Source: Medicago truncatula
Taxonomy: Eukaryota > Streptophyta > Magnoliopsida > Fabales > Fabaceae
DNA length: 64,000 nucleotides
Direction of reading: 5' to 3'
Assembly: GCF_003473485.1 (NCBI RefSeq)
Contig: NC_053046.1
Span: forward strand, 43,423,832-43,487,831
The position numbers and the translations under genes were made by a program. The notes under the pieces are model-generated. The model did not search any database. It worked only from the letters and a program-made list of their open reading frames with translations, and was not told where the DNA came from. Shown in pieces: positions 35,496 to 54,318 of the stretch (positions are counted from its first letter, which is position 1; every line of letters starts with the position of its first letter).

Positions 35496-35735
35496 TCATA
35501 AGTATCTCTTAAGAACTTCAATGTCAGCATGAAAGGTCAATATGATGCCGAAGTTGACATATTTTGAAGAAATAACAACGGATTTTACTGCAGTAGGCCT
35601 TTTGATGATGCAATTATAGAAGAACTTGAAATCGACCATGAGGAATTGTACTTTCACATATTTCTTGGAATCACCTTCTCTGAATGTAACAATAAGTTCA
35701 ACATATTCTAAAGGTTTGTTGGTGGATCTGTTGAA
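35496..35735 (-). pseudogene. Ty3/gypsy pol fragment (end of the protease region)
   Basis: The minus-strand frame (80 codons to a stop) reads PLEYVELIVTFREGDSKKYV, then KVQFLMVDFKFFYNCIIKRP. It matches the pattern at the end of retroviral-type aspartic proteases in plant gypsy polyproteins (VxFLVVD...YNxIxGRP) and continues into the linker toward RT. The usual ILGRP is altered to IIKRP. No flanking LTRs were identified. Confidence 0.6.
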
Positions 35736-36116
35736 GCCACATAGGTTTCATCAAACATATCATATCATATTTTTGCTCGTTAGATGTAAGGTGTGAAATA
35801 ATTCTGAATACATGATGTCACACAAACTTCCTTAGTTTACGAGAATGGAATTTTTTTGAAAAGCTAAATTTTTTATAATGTCAGTCGAACACATAGATAT
35901 TTCTAATTTGAGAAATGATATTTGATCATTCATTTAGTGACAACTTTTTCTCTCATACACACATTATATTTTTACTTTATCTCTCTATTGTTATGATTTC
36001 CGTGTCAATACTATTTTTTCTTTATAAATTATGGTTGTCAAATAAGTTGTCATCAAATTGGTTGTTCAAATAACACTTCTCTTCTAATTTCTACGGTATT
36101 ATATTTACACAATGCT

Positions 36117-38076
36117 CATTAAATAAGTTTTTCGCCCTTATAAATATAATATATTTTGATTTTAGTCCTTATTATAAAATAAAATAAGGTGTTTTCATCC
36201 TCCCAAATATTTTTGTTTTGTTTTTTGTCCCTAACAAAAATAATTTTGACGTGTTCTTGACATTTTTTGAACATAATATGTACATACAAAAATTGAACAT
36301 AAAAAAAGGACATAACATGAACATAAAAAACTCATAATCTTGATATTCATATTAACATAAGTCGACCATTAGGGATCAAAAACAAAATAATTTTTTTTTG
36401 TAAGGACGAAAAGATTTTATTTAATTATATCAAAAAAGAAAGCGTAGCTTTTTTCCCCTTCCTCACAAGAGCGCAGCCACCGCCAGCCCCTTCAATACAA
36501 ACGTTTTTGCAGCGATGTAGCTACTGCTAGTGGTGGTGTGATGAGGTCATCCCTCCGCACCACCGTTCCACCGCATCGAAATAACCGTTAAGATCCTTTC
36601 TTCCGGCAACCGTCATCTTTTCCGTCACATCGTCCCCTGTGTTTTCTCTCTTTTGGGTTGTACAATCAAACATGACTAATGCTCCACAATTGTTGCTCTT
36701 GGGTTGCTGTTATCGAGATCGGATTCCAGGATCAAGGTGTCGTGCTCTATTTGTACGTACTTTGAAGGTGTTGAGCTTGGATGATATTTTAGTCATATTG
36801 TGTTTTCCATTTTTTGGGAGGTTATTATGATGGGGTGGTATAGGGAGTTTATTTTGTTGTCTTTTGATGCAGTTGAAGTTTACTTTTGAGGAAATTTATT
36901 CTCTTTGGAGGTACTTGTGGTGGTATTAGCAGCTTAGAGATTATCTTGTTGTGTTTTCAATTTTCGGGAGGTGACTGTATTGGGAGGTAATTGTGTTGGA
37001 TCCGACTCATATAGACTTGTCCATTTCGTTGTTTTGTGGAGCTCTCTACTGTGTATTCATTGAGTGTTTTTGTTTGTTTTGTCTCGTCTGGCTCATCTTG
37101 AGTTAACGGTGATGCGAGTGGTGGCTGATGTTAGTAACATAAGGTGACGACTGTTGGTTTTTTGAGTTAACGATGATGTGGGTGGTTATTGGTGTTGGTT
37201 ACATATTGTTTTTGTTGTTGGGTTGGGAGTTGAAACGTAAATGGTGTCTTTTTTGCGTGGTGGTGATATTTTGGTGTTAATGATTAGAAACTTGTGAGTT
37301 GGGTTTGTTTTTGGGAATTTTTTTCCATTTGTTGTGTTTCGTGCTGGTTTACATTGTGGTGTTGATATTGGGTATTTTGTGGTGCTCATGGTGGTGATGC
37401 TCGTGGTGGCTGGTGTTGGTTTTCGTGGTGATGCTCGTGGTGGCTGGTTCTGATTTTTGGTGAGGATTAATGGTGGTTTTTGTGGTGGTGGTCTTGCTGG
37501 TGCTTGTGGTGATTTTTGGTGGTGGTTATGTCTTTTGCGGGTTTTCTTCTATGAGTTTGTTGTTAATTGGGTTTTCAAATAATTAGGTGGTGATTTTACT
37601 TGTGCTTAACTACGCTCAACTGCAGAAGAGAAGCAAAGTGCGGTTACCCGAGTTTTTGGTAGGATTGATGGTTATTTTGGATGGGTTTTGCAACAGTTTG
37701 GCACAAGACTTGTTTCTACTATTGCTCAGGCGTTTAGAATTTGGTTTTTGGAGATGACTTTTTGGTTACGGTGTTCAGTTTTTATTGGTTTGGGGGGCTC
37801 TCAATGGAGGGTGTTTTTGGTTTGTTTGTAGAAGTTTGTATTTGATGCATGAATGTTTGTTTGAGTGTTCCGCATATATACAACACACTTTTTCTCTGTA
37901 TGTTCCTACTTAAGTCTCCTAGCTAAGCATTCCTTATGCTTGCTAAGATTCTTTGCGTTTTGAATAAACTTCATTTTAGCTTCCTCAAAAGAAAAAAAGA
38001 TTTTATTTAATCTTTTAAAGACTAAAATCAAATTTCGCAATATGTTTAAGGACAAAAAAAAAAACTTATTTAAACC
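36117..38076. mobile_element. Short TIR element split by a retroposon
   Basis: Left ATTAAATAAGTTTTTCGCCC with TTTGATTTTAGTCC is mirrored on the right by GACTAAAATCAAA and ACAAAAAAAAAAACTTATTT. Removing the inner retroposon leaves about 370 bp. No exact TSD was found, so the superfamily is open. Confidence 0.55.
36426..37994 (+). mobile_element. Retroposon insertion (LINE-like), 1569 bp, 17-bp TSD
   Basis: AAAAGATTTTATTTAAT stands at 36409-36425 and again at 37995-38011, just after an A-rich tail (CAAAAGAAAAAA). The body has no reverse transcriptase. It is G/T-rich with many GGTGGTG repeats and a C-rich 5' part, like a LINE 3' UTR or a non-autonomous partner mobilised by LINE machinery. Confidence 0.75.
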
Positions 38077-39780
38077 TAATTTTAATGGTTAATGGCAAAA
38101 ACATATACATATCTCTAACTATAAAATATGTAATCTATCTAAAATTGTTTTCATCATGGTTTTAGTTTGCACCATTTGAACGACAATGGTTATAATTATT
38201 TTTGGGGTGCTAGTGGAGTTTAAATCCATTAAAAACAATATTGATACGAAATTGTGTAAGACTACTTTATAACACTTGTACGCAACCCAATTGACAATAA
38301 CACTCGCATAACCCGAATCTCACAATATTTTAAATGTTTTTTTTGATAAATAATTTATGGGAAATACTAACAAGTTGTAAGGGCACTTGTTTAGAAGTCT
38401 AAATAAAAACTTTTTATTAAAATTTGTGTTTTCACTGTATTGAAAATTAAAAATGAAATCTTTTTTTACATGAACTTCATAATTTTTTTTTTAATCCTTA
38501 ACCACCTACGTGGTGTAGTGTCGGTCGCACATTCAACATAGCGTTCGGACTCATGTGTCTTCTAGAACCAGGGGTATTCGAGCTAACTGCGTACAATTAG
38601 CCAGCCTTGCAGCTGCAAAAGGATCTTAGGGTACTGGTTAGTAAGACCCATAATTTATTAGACAAATAGAAAATTCAATGATAATCTCTCTGTCTTTCCT
38701 ACCAATAGCCTTTTTAGTATTTTTGATAAAAAAAATTGCATTTAAATTCAGATAATCTCAAATGGAGCTTATTTTTAGAGGTGAAAATGGGATAGCGGGG
38801 TCGGACTTTGTAAGGTTTAAGCTTGACCTACTTCAGAAATGATAGGCTTGGTCTTTTCTCTGTAAAGGCCTGATGAAATCCTATCTAAAAACCTATTTTA
38901 CACTAAGGTCTATCAACACTTAAAAAGTTACTACAGAATAGCCAAAGTCTTATGAAGGCCTAAAACACACGAATAAATCTGTTACTAAATAGCGAATTCT
39001 TATATTAAACGAGTTAGTGTGGACTAAACTCTAAATAAACTAAGCCATAGACCTCTGTCAGACAGTCCGACATATTTCCACCCATTTATTTCTCAATAAA
39101 AGTTTGAGTATGACCTTCTTATTAAATGAGTTGGTTTGAACTTGACCCTAAATAATAGACCTCTGTCAGACGGCCTGACGGCCTAACATGTTTCAAGTTC
39201 CACCCTATTTATTTCTCAATCAAACCTTTTTTGTACTAAAACGCTCTTTGCAATAATAAAAAAACATTTTCTTTCTCTTTTATTTTTCATTTTTGACCGT
39301 AAATCATTTCTCTCTCTCTTTGATATCTCAATCAAATGCTAAGACTGCTTCTCGAAATAAACCAAATTTTCTTTTCTAAAATATTAAAAAACCATGCTCC
39401 ACCACCAAACTTTAGTGCATTATGGGTCTAGCCACCGTCACCACACCAAACTCTTGTTGGATTTTTTTTCTAACATAAATAAAAAATGTAAAAATTAAAT
39501 TACATACTTCCTACTATTACATTTATAAATAAACAACAATTTAGATTTATTAAATAATTAATGTATTTAGTCCATATACATGTCAAATACAATAGTTAAT
39601 CAATAAAATTAAATTTAAAAAGTTATTTTTTGATATGAATATGATTGAAGGGAGTATATAAAGAAAATTTGAGTTAGGAAAGACGATCACAAGTCACAAT
39701 GAAAGGGATACTGGGGAAAAACAAATGTCCCTCTTACCTGAAATTTTTCAATTTCAATTAATTTAGGAGTATGAAATAAA
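38077..39780. other. Intergenic with decayed repeats
   Basis: A half-copy of the 33961 MITE lies at about 38355-38470. About 38500-38640 is a GC-richer unclassified patch. A related copy of the hAT-like family (AGGCCT-rich) spans about 38775-39235, with the block AGACCTCTGTCAGAC...CACCC.ATTTATTTCTCAAT duplicated at about 39048-39102 and 39156-39222. No gene. Confidence 0.45.
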
Positions 39781-39929
39781 TGCATCAATAATCTGAGCGA
39801 GCGTGTGAGTAATTTCATAAACCCCACCCCGAAAATGACTGTAAAAAACGTGCAATAGTAAAAACAAACCGTATCTCACACATACTGATTCATTATACAT
39901 TTTTCCTTTTTCATTTCTCTTCTCCGCTC

Positions 39930-39992
39930 CGCTTCTATATATATATTTCAATCATTCTCCATTCCCGTGTTCTGTTTCTCGCTCATTCTCAG
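39930..39992 (+). promoter_or_regulatory. TATA box and untranslated first exon of the UKL gene
   Basis: CTATATATATATTTC (39934-39948) is followed by a pyrimidine-rich leader ending CATTCTCAG/GTACC at 39992. The leader intron would run to the acceptor TTTTAG at 40778, 13 nt before the ATG. A long leader intron is common in plant housekeeping genes. Confidence 0.5.
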
Positions 39993-40791
39993 GTACCTTT
40001 TTCAATCACCATTGGATCTCGTTTTCTTTCTTCACTCTTTCGTTTTTATTACCGTTTTTCGTACATTCATTCATTTCATTCTTATGTCGGTGTTTGAATC
40101 AGTTTTCACCGATTATGTATTTATGTATTGGATTTGATTTAATTTAATTGATCATTCTTTAGTTTATTGATCTGAATGATTAAGCATTGTTTATTTCTTC
40201 TTGCGATTACAAGTAGCAGAGTATTTATGCATTTTTTGTTTGTTTTTGTTTTTGTAATCCGCGTGTAACTGCCGAGACTAATTCGCTGGTAGCTAGGATC
40301 TACTTAAGGCTCGTAACAAATGTTTTTCCATACGTACCGGTGTGGGATCAAACTAGTTTATGTATTTATTTTGTTTATTGGTTTGATCTAATCAGTCACA
40401 TTGCGAAGATGTTAAAAACTTACAAACACTATTTTGTTTGTTGATTGAATGATTCATTGATTGATTTTGAAGATTTTTAGGTCTTTTTTGGCTATGCATA
40501 CTAAGTCGAGGACTTAGATTTGCTGCATTCACGGACTGCACGCATTCACACGCAGTCGGTGACTGCCGCAAATCCAATTTCCTAAGTCGTTTGATTTGGA
40601 ACTTTGTTTTCTGTGGCAAAATTTTAAATGGAAGTAGCAAAGAGTTTATGCATCTATTTATTTGTTTAGTTTGGTTTGATCTAATTAGTCACATTGTGAA
40701 GATTTTGGAACTAGCAGTGTTTTTTATTGATTTATTGATTTATTGATTTTGAATATTGTTTGTTTTTTTTTTTTTTAGGTTTTTTTTGGAT

Positions 40792-47059
<6,268 letters not shown>

Positions 47060-47880
47060 TTGAGGGCCGTTTGCGGTAGTTATTATTGGGCAAAATTCAC
47101 AATATTTTTTGGTTGATCGTTATTTAGCGAGACTTCATTGGAACAAAAAAGACTGGACTTTGCTGAGTTGGGACTGACGGGATCTGTGTGCTAGTTTTAA
47201 AACAATTTTGATCACAATTCTTGTTTTGCTTTATTTTAAGACTTAAAGTTGGAACTCTCCAATGCCAATTTTGTGTTATCTTTTATTACTATACCCGGAT
47301 TTTTCTTTGAACTTATTCTTTGTTGATACTGATTTATCATGATACATGTTCATGAAGTCCGAGATTTATACTTTATATATAGAAATGAATATAATTTAAT
47401 TTTATTGGAGTTATACAGTATCTTGGTCCCCAAAGTTTCGATAGGTCCCTGCATCCACTAGCTTACATAATTCTCTTCAAATCAGTCTCACAAAAGGAAG
47501 ATATGCAGGTCTGATTTGCATGGACATGTATATTGAAGGTGGAACTTGATGATTCTGTAAAAGACAAAATAAATGTGGCTGAGACCAAATTCTGCAAACA
47601 ATCCACACATTAGGATATTATCCTTTAGGTTAATATCTCAATTTGTATGTATGGCTTGATATTTACAGAAAGAAACAAGTCCTAGTTGATACGGATGAGA
47701 GCTTTCCACAAAATTTAATTTTTATCCTTTGAGGTTACTGAAATATATTATTATTGAAAAGGATGAGTTGCCACTTGGCAAGAAGAAGAATCACTCATTG
47801 CTCTATCCACGAGTGATAAACTTCCTTAGGCTAAACACTGGACACGTGTTGTTTTTTCATTGGTTGGGTAGGAACCTCTT
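47060..47880. other. UKL 3' region and intergenic DNA
   Basis: 3' UTR of UKL and intergenic AT-rich sequence. A 96-codon ORF at 47729-48019 overlaps the aldolase first exon in another frame and is not supported. Confidence 0.45.
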
Positions 47881-47898
47881 GGTATATTCCTTTGAGTG

Positions 47899-47912
47899 GT
47901 TTATCTATATAG
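47899..47912 (+). promoter_or_regulatory. Candidate TATA box of the aldolase gene
   Basis: TTATCTATATAGTA lies about 80 bp before the aldolase ATG at 47988, which suits a short leader. Position-based only. Confidence 0.45.
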
Positions 47913-47987
47913 TATTGGTATTGGCTAACCTCAGTTTTTGTGCTGTCGTCTATTATCTGTTTGTTTCCCGCCATCCAATTTCAAAGC

Positions 47988-49852
47988 ATGTCTGCCTTTG
48001 TTGGAAAGTATGCAGGTAACTTCATTCCCCCCTTTCTTTTGATATAAGTTTGCTCACTCTGACCAAAACTAAACACATATACAAGAACAATTGCTCTGTA
48101 CTACAAATTTGTCAAACTTTACACTTTTTTGGTGGTGATATAAGCTTACACTTTAAAAACGTACTCCATCCGTTCTTAAATAAATGTTTTAATGTATAAA
48201 AAATGTATTAAAATAAATGTCCTTTTGCTTCTTTTTTTTTTTTTTTTTTTTTATCCATTTATTCCAATGAATTACAACCAATAGTTAATAAAATAATTTT
48301 GTAAAATTATAACATTTTTATTTTATTTATAGCTTTTCTTAATTTGTGTGAAAAAAACCTAGGGTGAGAGTTATTTTAGGACAGAGGGAGTAACTTGAAA
48401 CTAGTAGCCTAGAAATGTTGCCAAGTCATAATGATATGTCTAAGTAGCTACCTCAACTTCAATCCTCATTAACAAGTTAATAATTGACTGTGGTTTTCAT
48501 TTCAAGATGAGCTTATCAAGAATGCCAAGTATATAGCCACCCCTGGCAAGGGTATCTTGGCAGCAGATGAGAGCACTGGAACTATTGGCAAGCGTCTAGC
48601 AAGCATCAACGTTGAGAACATTGAGGCTAACCGTCAAGCCCTCCGTGAACTTCTCTTCACCTCTCCCAATGCACTCCAATACCTCTCCGGTGTCATCCTC
48701 TTTGAGGAAACTCTTTACCAGAATTCCTCCGAGGGGAAGCCTTTTGTTGAAATCCTCCAAGAGAACAATGTCATACCAGGCATCAAAGTTGACAAGGGTG
48801 TTATTGAATTAGCTGGAACAAATGGTGAAACAACAACACAAGGTTTTGACTCCCTTGGAGCTAGATGCCAGCAGTATTACAAAGCTGGAGCGCGGTTTGC
48901 CAAGTGGCGTGCGGTCCTCAAGATTGGTCCCAATGAGCCCTCTGAGTTGTCTATCCAGCAAAATGCACAGGGCTTGGCTCGCTACGCCATCATTTGCCAG
49001 GAGAATGGCCTTGTGCCTATTGTTGAGCCTGAGATTTTAACCGATGGATCTCATGACATCGCCAAATGCGCCGCTGTCACTGAAACTGTACTTGCAGCTG
49101 TTTACAAGGCACTGAATGATCAGCATGTCCTTCTTGAAGGAACTCTTCTCAAGCCTAACATGGTTACCCCAGGTTCTGATAGTCCAAAGGTAACACTCAA
49201 TTTTGAAAAACGAGTACAATCACCAATCTTGTCACCGCTTACACTATTTCTCAGACTTTGTCTCTCGTGTAAATGAAAATAATTTGTCACTAACGTTTTA
49301 CTTCATCGGTCCCGTTAGTTCCTAATATTATGTATCGACAGAATGTATGAAATTAACGGGACTGATGATAGAAAACATTAAAGACTACTGATTATCTTTA
49401 TTTACTCAAGGGACAAAGTCAAAGAAAGGGATGAAGTATATTAGTGTGATGTTATTAACTTAGAAAACAATTTACATTTTTGTGTGCAGGTAACACCTGA
49501 GGTGATTGGTGAGTACACAGTTACTGCGTTACGCAGAACTGTCCCAGCCGCGGTACCAGGGGTTGTATTTCTGTCAGGTGGACAAAGTGAAGAACAGGCT
49601 ACACTAAACCTCGATGCAATGAACAAGCTAGATGTTGTGAAGCCATGGACACTTTCATTCTCATTTGGGAGAGCACTGCAGCAAAGCACACTCAAGACAT
49701 GGGCTGGAAAGAAAGAGAATGTTGGCAAAGCTCAAGAGGTATTTCTGGCAAGATGCAAGGCCAATTCTGAGGCTACTCTTGGGAAATATGGTGGTGGAAG
49801 TGGAACTGGGTTGGCTTCTGAGAGTTTATATGTTAAGGACTATAAGTATTAG
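47988..49852 (+). CDS. FBA: Fructose-bisphosphate aldolase, class I, cytosolic
   Basis: Cleaves fructose 1,6-bisphosphate to dihydroxyacetone phosphate and glyceraldehyde 3-phosphate in glycolysis and gluconeogenesis. Exons 47988-48015, 48507-49189, 49490-49852; 1074 nt, 357 aa. The tiny first exon encodes MSAFVGKYA and joins [20 protein letters not shown] in frame. Landmarks: [19 protein letters not shown], the Schiff-base lysine in [10 protein letters not shown] (about residue 225), [11 protein letters not shown] and the C-terminal Tyr (VKDYKY), which closes the active site in class I enzymes. With no transit peptide it is the cytosolic form. Length equals the usual 357-358 aa. Intron 1 contains a Stowaway MITE. 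Confidence 0.97.
48164..48390. mobile_element. Stowaway MITE in aldolase intron 1
   Basis: CTCCATCCGTTCTTAAATAA and inverted TTTTAGGACAGAGGGAG ends, with TA on both sides (48162-48163, 48391-48392); 227 bp. Occupies nearly half of the 491-bp intron. Confidence 0.85.
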
Positions 49853-51076
49853 CCTTCTAAATGAAGAGGTTGGGGATTGATTTCAGGTGGATGCATTTTA
49901 CATATGTAATATTATACTGCTTAAAGCTTTTGCTTCTGATTAACATGTTTAATTCTGCATATATATATTTATAAATATAAATATCATCAGTTCATACCTT
50001 TATAGGATCTAATTGTAATGTGAAATGGTGTTGAAGTGTGTCACAGAAGATAAAATTTTGTTAAATGCTACAGGTGTGGTATCGGTAGTATCTGATACGA
50101 TACGAGGTACACGATTTTATAAAAATCATAGTAAGGGTATGTCTATATGAGAGTGCTAAATTGTTCAATCCACAACAAAAATATCGCGATGAAAGTTTAA
50201 AAAGTCAAAAACCGTGTTTGGTTACAACGACAACAACAAAAATTCAAATACAATTTTTTTACTTCCAACAGAATAATGAAACAAAAGGAAGTACATGACA
50301 ACCGTACCAATACGAGTGCTTTCCAATTTTACAAGTAGGTACCCATGCTTCACAAGGTAAACATATTATTTTAGTAAAGATTTTTTTCAAGATTGTACAG
50401 GTGTGAGAGAAAAAAATGACTGAAAATAGTGGTATGAAATTCGACTAGTATGATAAGAAAAATGTTTCATAGACACTCATCATCTAATTGACACCTCGAG
50501 GGAGAAATAAATAAATAGTGCGATTTGATAAATTTGTTAAGTTGGTTATGTGGTGGAAAATTAAAGATAAAAAAAAAAAATGAGATGCGGAATGAGTATA
50601 AAAAATAACGAGTATTCAAATATCATTATTGTATAAATAAATATTATATGATGTTGGAGAGAGCCATAAGACCCACGTTTTCATGTCAAAATGATTAGAA
50701 GGAAAGATTAGAAACGTTAAACAACATAGTCAACATATGATGAGGTACAAAGTCTTGTAGCTTCTCTCTCTGTAAAGTGAGTCATCATCATAAACATGTG
50801 GTGTTCTATATGAGAAGGTTGTTCATGAACCATGATACTCTTTGTTCTTTTTAATGGAATAGTTGTATATGATACTAAGATGACCTTTGTCACCAAAAAC
50901 TAATGAAAATCATTTTTTTTTTCATTTCACTTTATTGTTGCAAAAGAATTCAAAAACAAAGTCATATACTAACGAATGTCATAATGAAATCTATAAAAAT
51001 AAACATTGTTTTCTAAATATAAGTCAAACACATAAAGTAATGAATACACAACTTTTCTATGTACAATTTACTATTT
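49853..51076. other. Aldolase 3' region and intergenic DNA
   Basis: 3' UTR, then AT-rich sequence. GGTATCGGTAGTATC and GATACGATACGAGG near 50078-50106 are short local repeats. No gene recognised. Confidence 0.45.
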
Positions 51077-51085
51077 TTGATTGTT

Positions 51086-52296
51086 GGGTTAATAGTGTTT
51101 TTATACCCTGTAATATATGTTATTTCCGGTTTTCGCCTCTATAAAATTTTTGGTTTGATTTGCACCCTCGTAATTTCTTTTCCAGAATACCCCCTCCCCC
51201 ATCCAACTCAGCAAATACGTTGATGTGGCGCTGATTTGACAATTTTTTTAATTGGCCATGTGTAAAAAAAAAAATTCCACATCAGATTTTATTTTTAAAA
51301 ATTAATTTTAATAAATAAAAAAAATCCAAAAAAATATTCAGATTTTTTTTCAAAAATTAAAAAATCAGAAAAATATTAAGATTTTTTACGAAATATAAAA
51401 ACATAAAAATAGTCCGATTTTTTACAAAAAATATAAAATTAAAAAAAAAAGATTTTTTTTCAAAAACTTAAAAAATCAGAAAACAATTATAAGGATTTTT
51501 TTTTTTTAAATTTAAAAAATTAGAAAATATATTTAGATTTTTTTTAAAAGTAAAAAGATTTTAAAAAATTCTTGAATTTAATTTTCAAAATTAAAAAAAA
51601 GGTCAGATTTTTTAAAAAATTATTCTAGAAAAAATTTAAATTTAAAAAATATGTATTCAAATTTTGAAAAAATTCAGATTTTTAATCCACAATTTTTATA
51701 AAATATTGGGAAAAGGTCATTTTTCCACGACAAAGGCAAAACCCTCTAAATTTGTATCCAGATTTTTAAAAATTAAAATTTTTTCCAGAATATTTTAAAA
51801 AAATCTGACCTTTTTTTTTTAATTTTTAAAATTTGTTTTTTTTTTCGTATTTTAGAAATTAAATTCCAGAATTTTTTAAAATTTTTTAATTTAAAAAAAT
51901 CTTATATTTTTTTTATGATTTTTTAAATTTTACGGAAAAAAATCCGACTATTTTTCTGTTTTTTTATATCGGAAAAAGTCTTAATATTTTTTCTGATTTT
52001 AATTTTATTTTTCAATTTTTTGGAATTTTTTTTGAATATTTTTATGATTTTTTGGATTTTTTAAAATTTTTGAAATTAATTTTCAAATATTTTAGAAATA
52101 AAATCTGATGTGGAATTTTATTTTACAGGTGGTCAATTAAAAAAAATGTCAAATCAAAATTTGCTGAGTTCGATGGGGGAAGAGGGTATTCTGATTTTTT
52201 TTTTTTTTTTACGAGGGTGCAAATCAAACCAAAAATTTTATAAGGGCGAAAACCAGAAATGACATATATTACAGGAGTAAAAAATACTGTTAACCC
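51086..52296. mobile_element. Mutator-like foldback element, 1211 bp, 9-bp TSD TTGATTGTT
   Basis: TTGATTGTT stands at 51077-51085 and 52297-52305. Ends GGGTTAATAGTGTTTTTATA and the complementary CTGTTAACCC. The outer arms (CGCCTCTATAAAATTTTTGG; GGTTTGATTTGCACCCTCG; CCAACTCAGCAAAT) are mirrored near 52150-52260. The core is about 850 bp of A/T runs built from imperfect AAAATCAGAAAAATATT-type units on both arms. No coding capacity. Confidence 0.9.
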
Positions 52297-52305
52297 TTGA
52301 TTGTT

Positions 52306-53739
52306 TAAACAATGCTTTGAGGATATTTGTTAACATTTTGTAAACAATAGAGAGATACTGATTTAGAAATGCTAATTAAAAGCAATTTGTATTGTAGACG
52401 TAAGAGCAAACAAGAGAATTCGTGTAATTAACTTTGAAACAAATTGAGTTTTTGATACTGTACTAATGCTTTGGTGGATTAGGAGGATATTCCTCTCACG
52501 TACAAGTACTCTATCTATGTTACTTTACATAAGTTGCTTTGCTTAATTCACATGTATTAAAAATATCATTAATTTGTCCTAAGTATAACTGTTGGCAACT
52601 ACATGGACATTTGATGTGTTAGGGGCAAGTTCAAGTTCACAATTTTCTACTTCTCCATGTTTAAGGTGTTTGGTTATAGATCAAATCATGGATCATGCTA
52701 CAAATCAAATTTGGTTATAGATCAAGGCTAAGTTAAAAAACTTCACTTATGATTTGAACTATTGATGGTTTAACGACTTTAATCCATTAGGTTCTCTCGG
52801 GTTCTCAATTTTTTATTAACTCTCTCTCGTGTAGTTTTTTTTATTTATTAATTAACTTTGTGATTAGAAATTTATTTTCTTAAAGTGAATAAATGCGCTG
52901 TTTAGAGTTCGAACCCCGACCTCTGCATATATTATGTAATGATTCTGATAATTGAATTGAACTAATTTTACGGAGACTTTGTTTTACTTTTTATTTCATT
53001 TTCAGTATCTCCATTTTATATTCTTTGCAAATTTTGAGCTAGAATAAGTACTTTAGTAAAATTTGGCTTTTAAAAATAATAATCAATGAACAATTTAAAA
53101 ACGCAATTATGAAGATTCCAAATTAAAACGTGATTTTGGGATGTTAGGTTAGTCACGATAAATTATTTATGAATACTTTTAAAATCTTATAGTTGATACA
53201 CGTCAATGATCAATAATTTATGGAGCCCTTTCCACCCTTTGGCTTTAACTATTTTATACAGTCAAAAGTATTCCAATCAGTGTAGCTCATAAAAGAAACA
53301 ATGACAAAAAGCTAATTCAATGTTTGCTTTAGCAACCTTGTTAGAACTTGGAAGTTACCAGCTTATTCCAGAAGATAATCTGTTAAAGGTGTGTTGGTAA
53401 ACAATTAGGTCAAATGCTTTTTTTTTTGAGCAAAATTAGGTCAAATGCTTATTCATTAAGTTATTGGTCTTTGGTGCATATAGTCTATAAGGTGTACCTT
53501 ATTAAAAAGTTACACAAGTGATCCCTTTTTATTAACAGTTAATTAGTATTTAAAATAAATAAACGGTAGTAAACAAGTTTTACTCATTCCAAACTTCTAG
53601 TTAAGCTTGTTTAATCATTCAAGTTTTTTTTTTTTTTTTTCACAAGCCAAACTAGTTTACACCCTAATCATATATATCCATTATTTGTTTTTATTGCAAG
53701 TTATCTTTGATATATAAGGGGAACGAGGTATTCTTTCAT
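52306..53739 (+). other. Intergenic; second SINE-like copy near 52860-52980
   Basis: At 52907-52915 GTTCGAACC fits a Pol III B box, and the text AAAGTGAATAAATG...CCTCTGCATATATTATG parallels the SINE-like repeat at 29.3 kb. Its A box is degraded. The rest is AT-rich with no gene. AATTAGGTCAAATGCTT is duplicated at about 53404 and 53436. Confidence 0.5.
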
Positions 53740-53887
53740 GGTCATAGGACCAAAGAAAAAGTGTCACGTAAAAAGATTCTCCTCAAAATATTCAATCATT
53801 TTTTTTTATCAATTTCCTCCTTATTATTAAAAAAATAGCTCTTTATACGTGTGTGATCAAACACTTTTTCTTTGGTTCTATGACCCT
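53740..53887. mobile_element. Small TIR MITE
   Basis: GGTCATAGGACCAAAGAAAA plus AGTGT at the left is mirrored by ACACTTTTTCTTTGGTTC plus TATGACC at the right, 148 bp in all. No reliable TSD. Confidence 0.7.
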
Positions 53888-54318
53888 ATTAGAATTTCTC
53901 AAGAGGAACACTATTGTAGCAACAGAGAGAACACCCTAGAACCAGCTTTTGTTTATTATTTTTTTACGTGAATTTCATAAAATATTTTAGAAATAATACC
54001 TAAACACTAATATAAAAAATATTTTCCTCAGCAGATAAATCTAAATAAACTTCCTCCTAAATTAATATTAGTAGATAAAAATAAGCTCAATCTTGATATT
54101 GAAGGACTTGAACACCCTACTCTTATATTTTTATGAACAATTGATTGAGAAAAATATAAAATATCAATTATGGTATCTTTTAATATATATATTATTTTAT
54201 TTTTTCATTTTGAGATGAATCATATCACTCTTTGTGCACACATGACATGATTAATATACAATATATATTCGAATAGTATATAAACTAGAAAACATTAAAT
54301 AAAATCTACCCTCCCTCT
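53888..54318. other. Intergenic, 3' side of the NHL gene
   Basis: AT-rich; presumably includes the 3' UTR of the minus-strand NHL gene. Nothing else seen. Confidence 0.4.

Noticed and set aside
47729-48019. 96-codon plus-strand ORF before the aldolase
   Set aside because: It spans the promoter and overlaps the aldolase first exon in another frame; hydrophobic AT-rich translation with no family.
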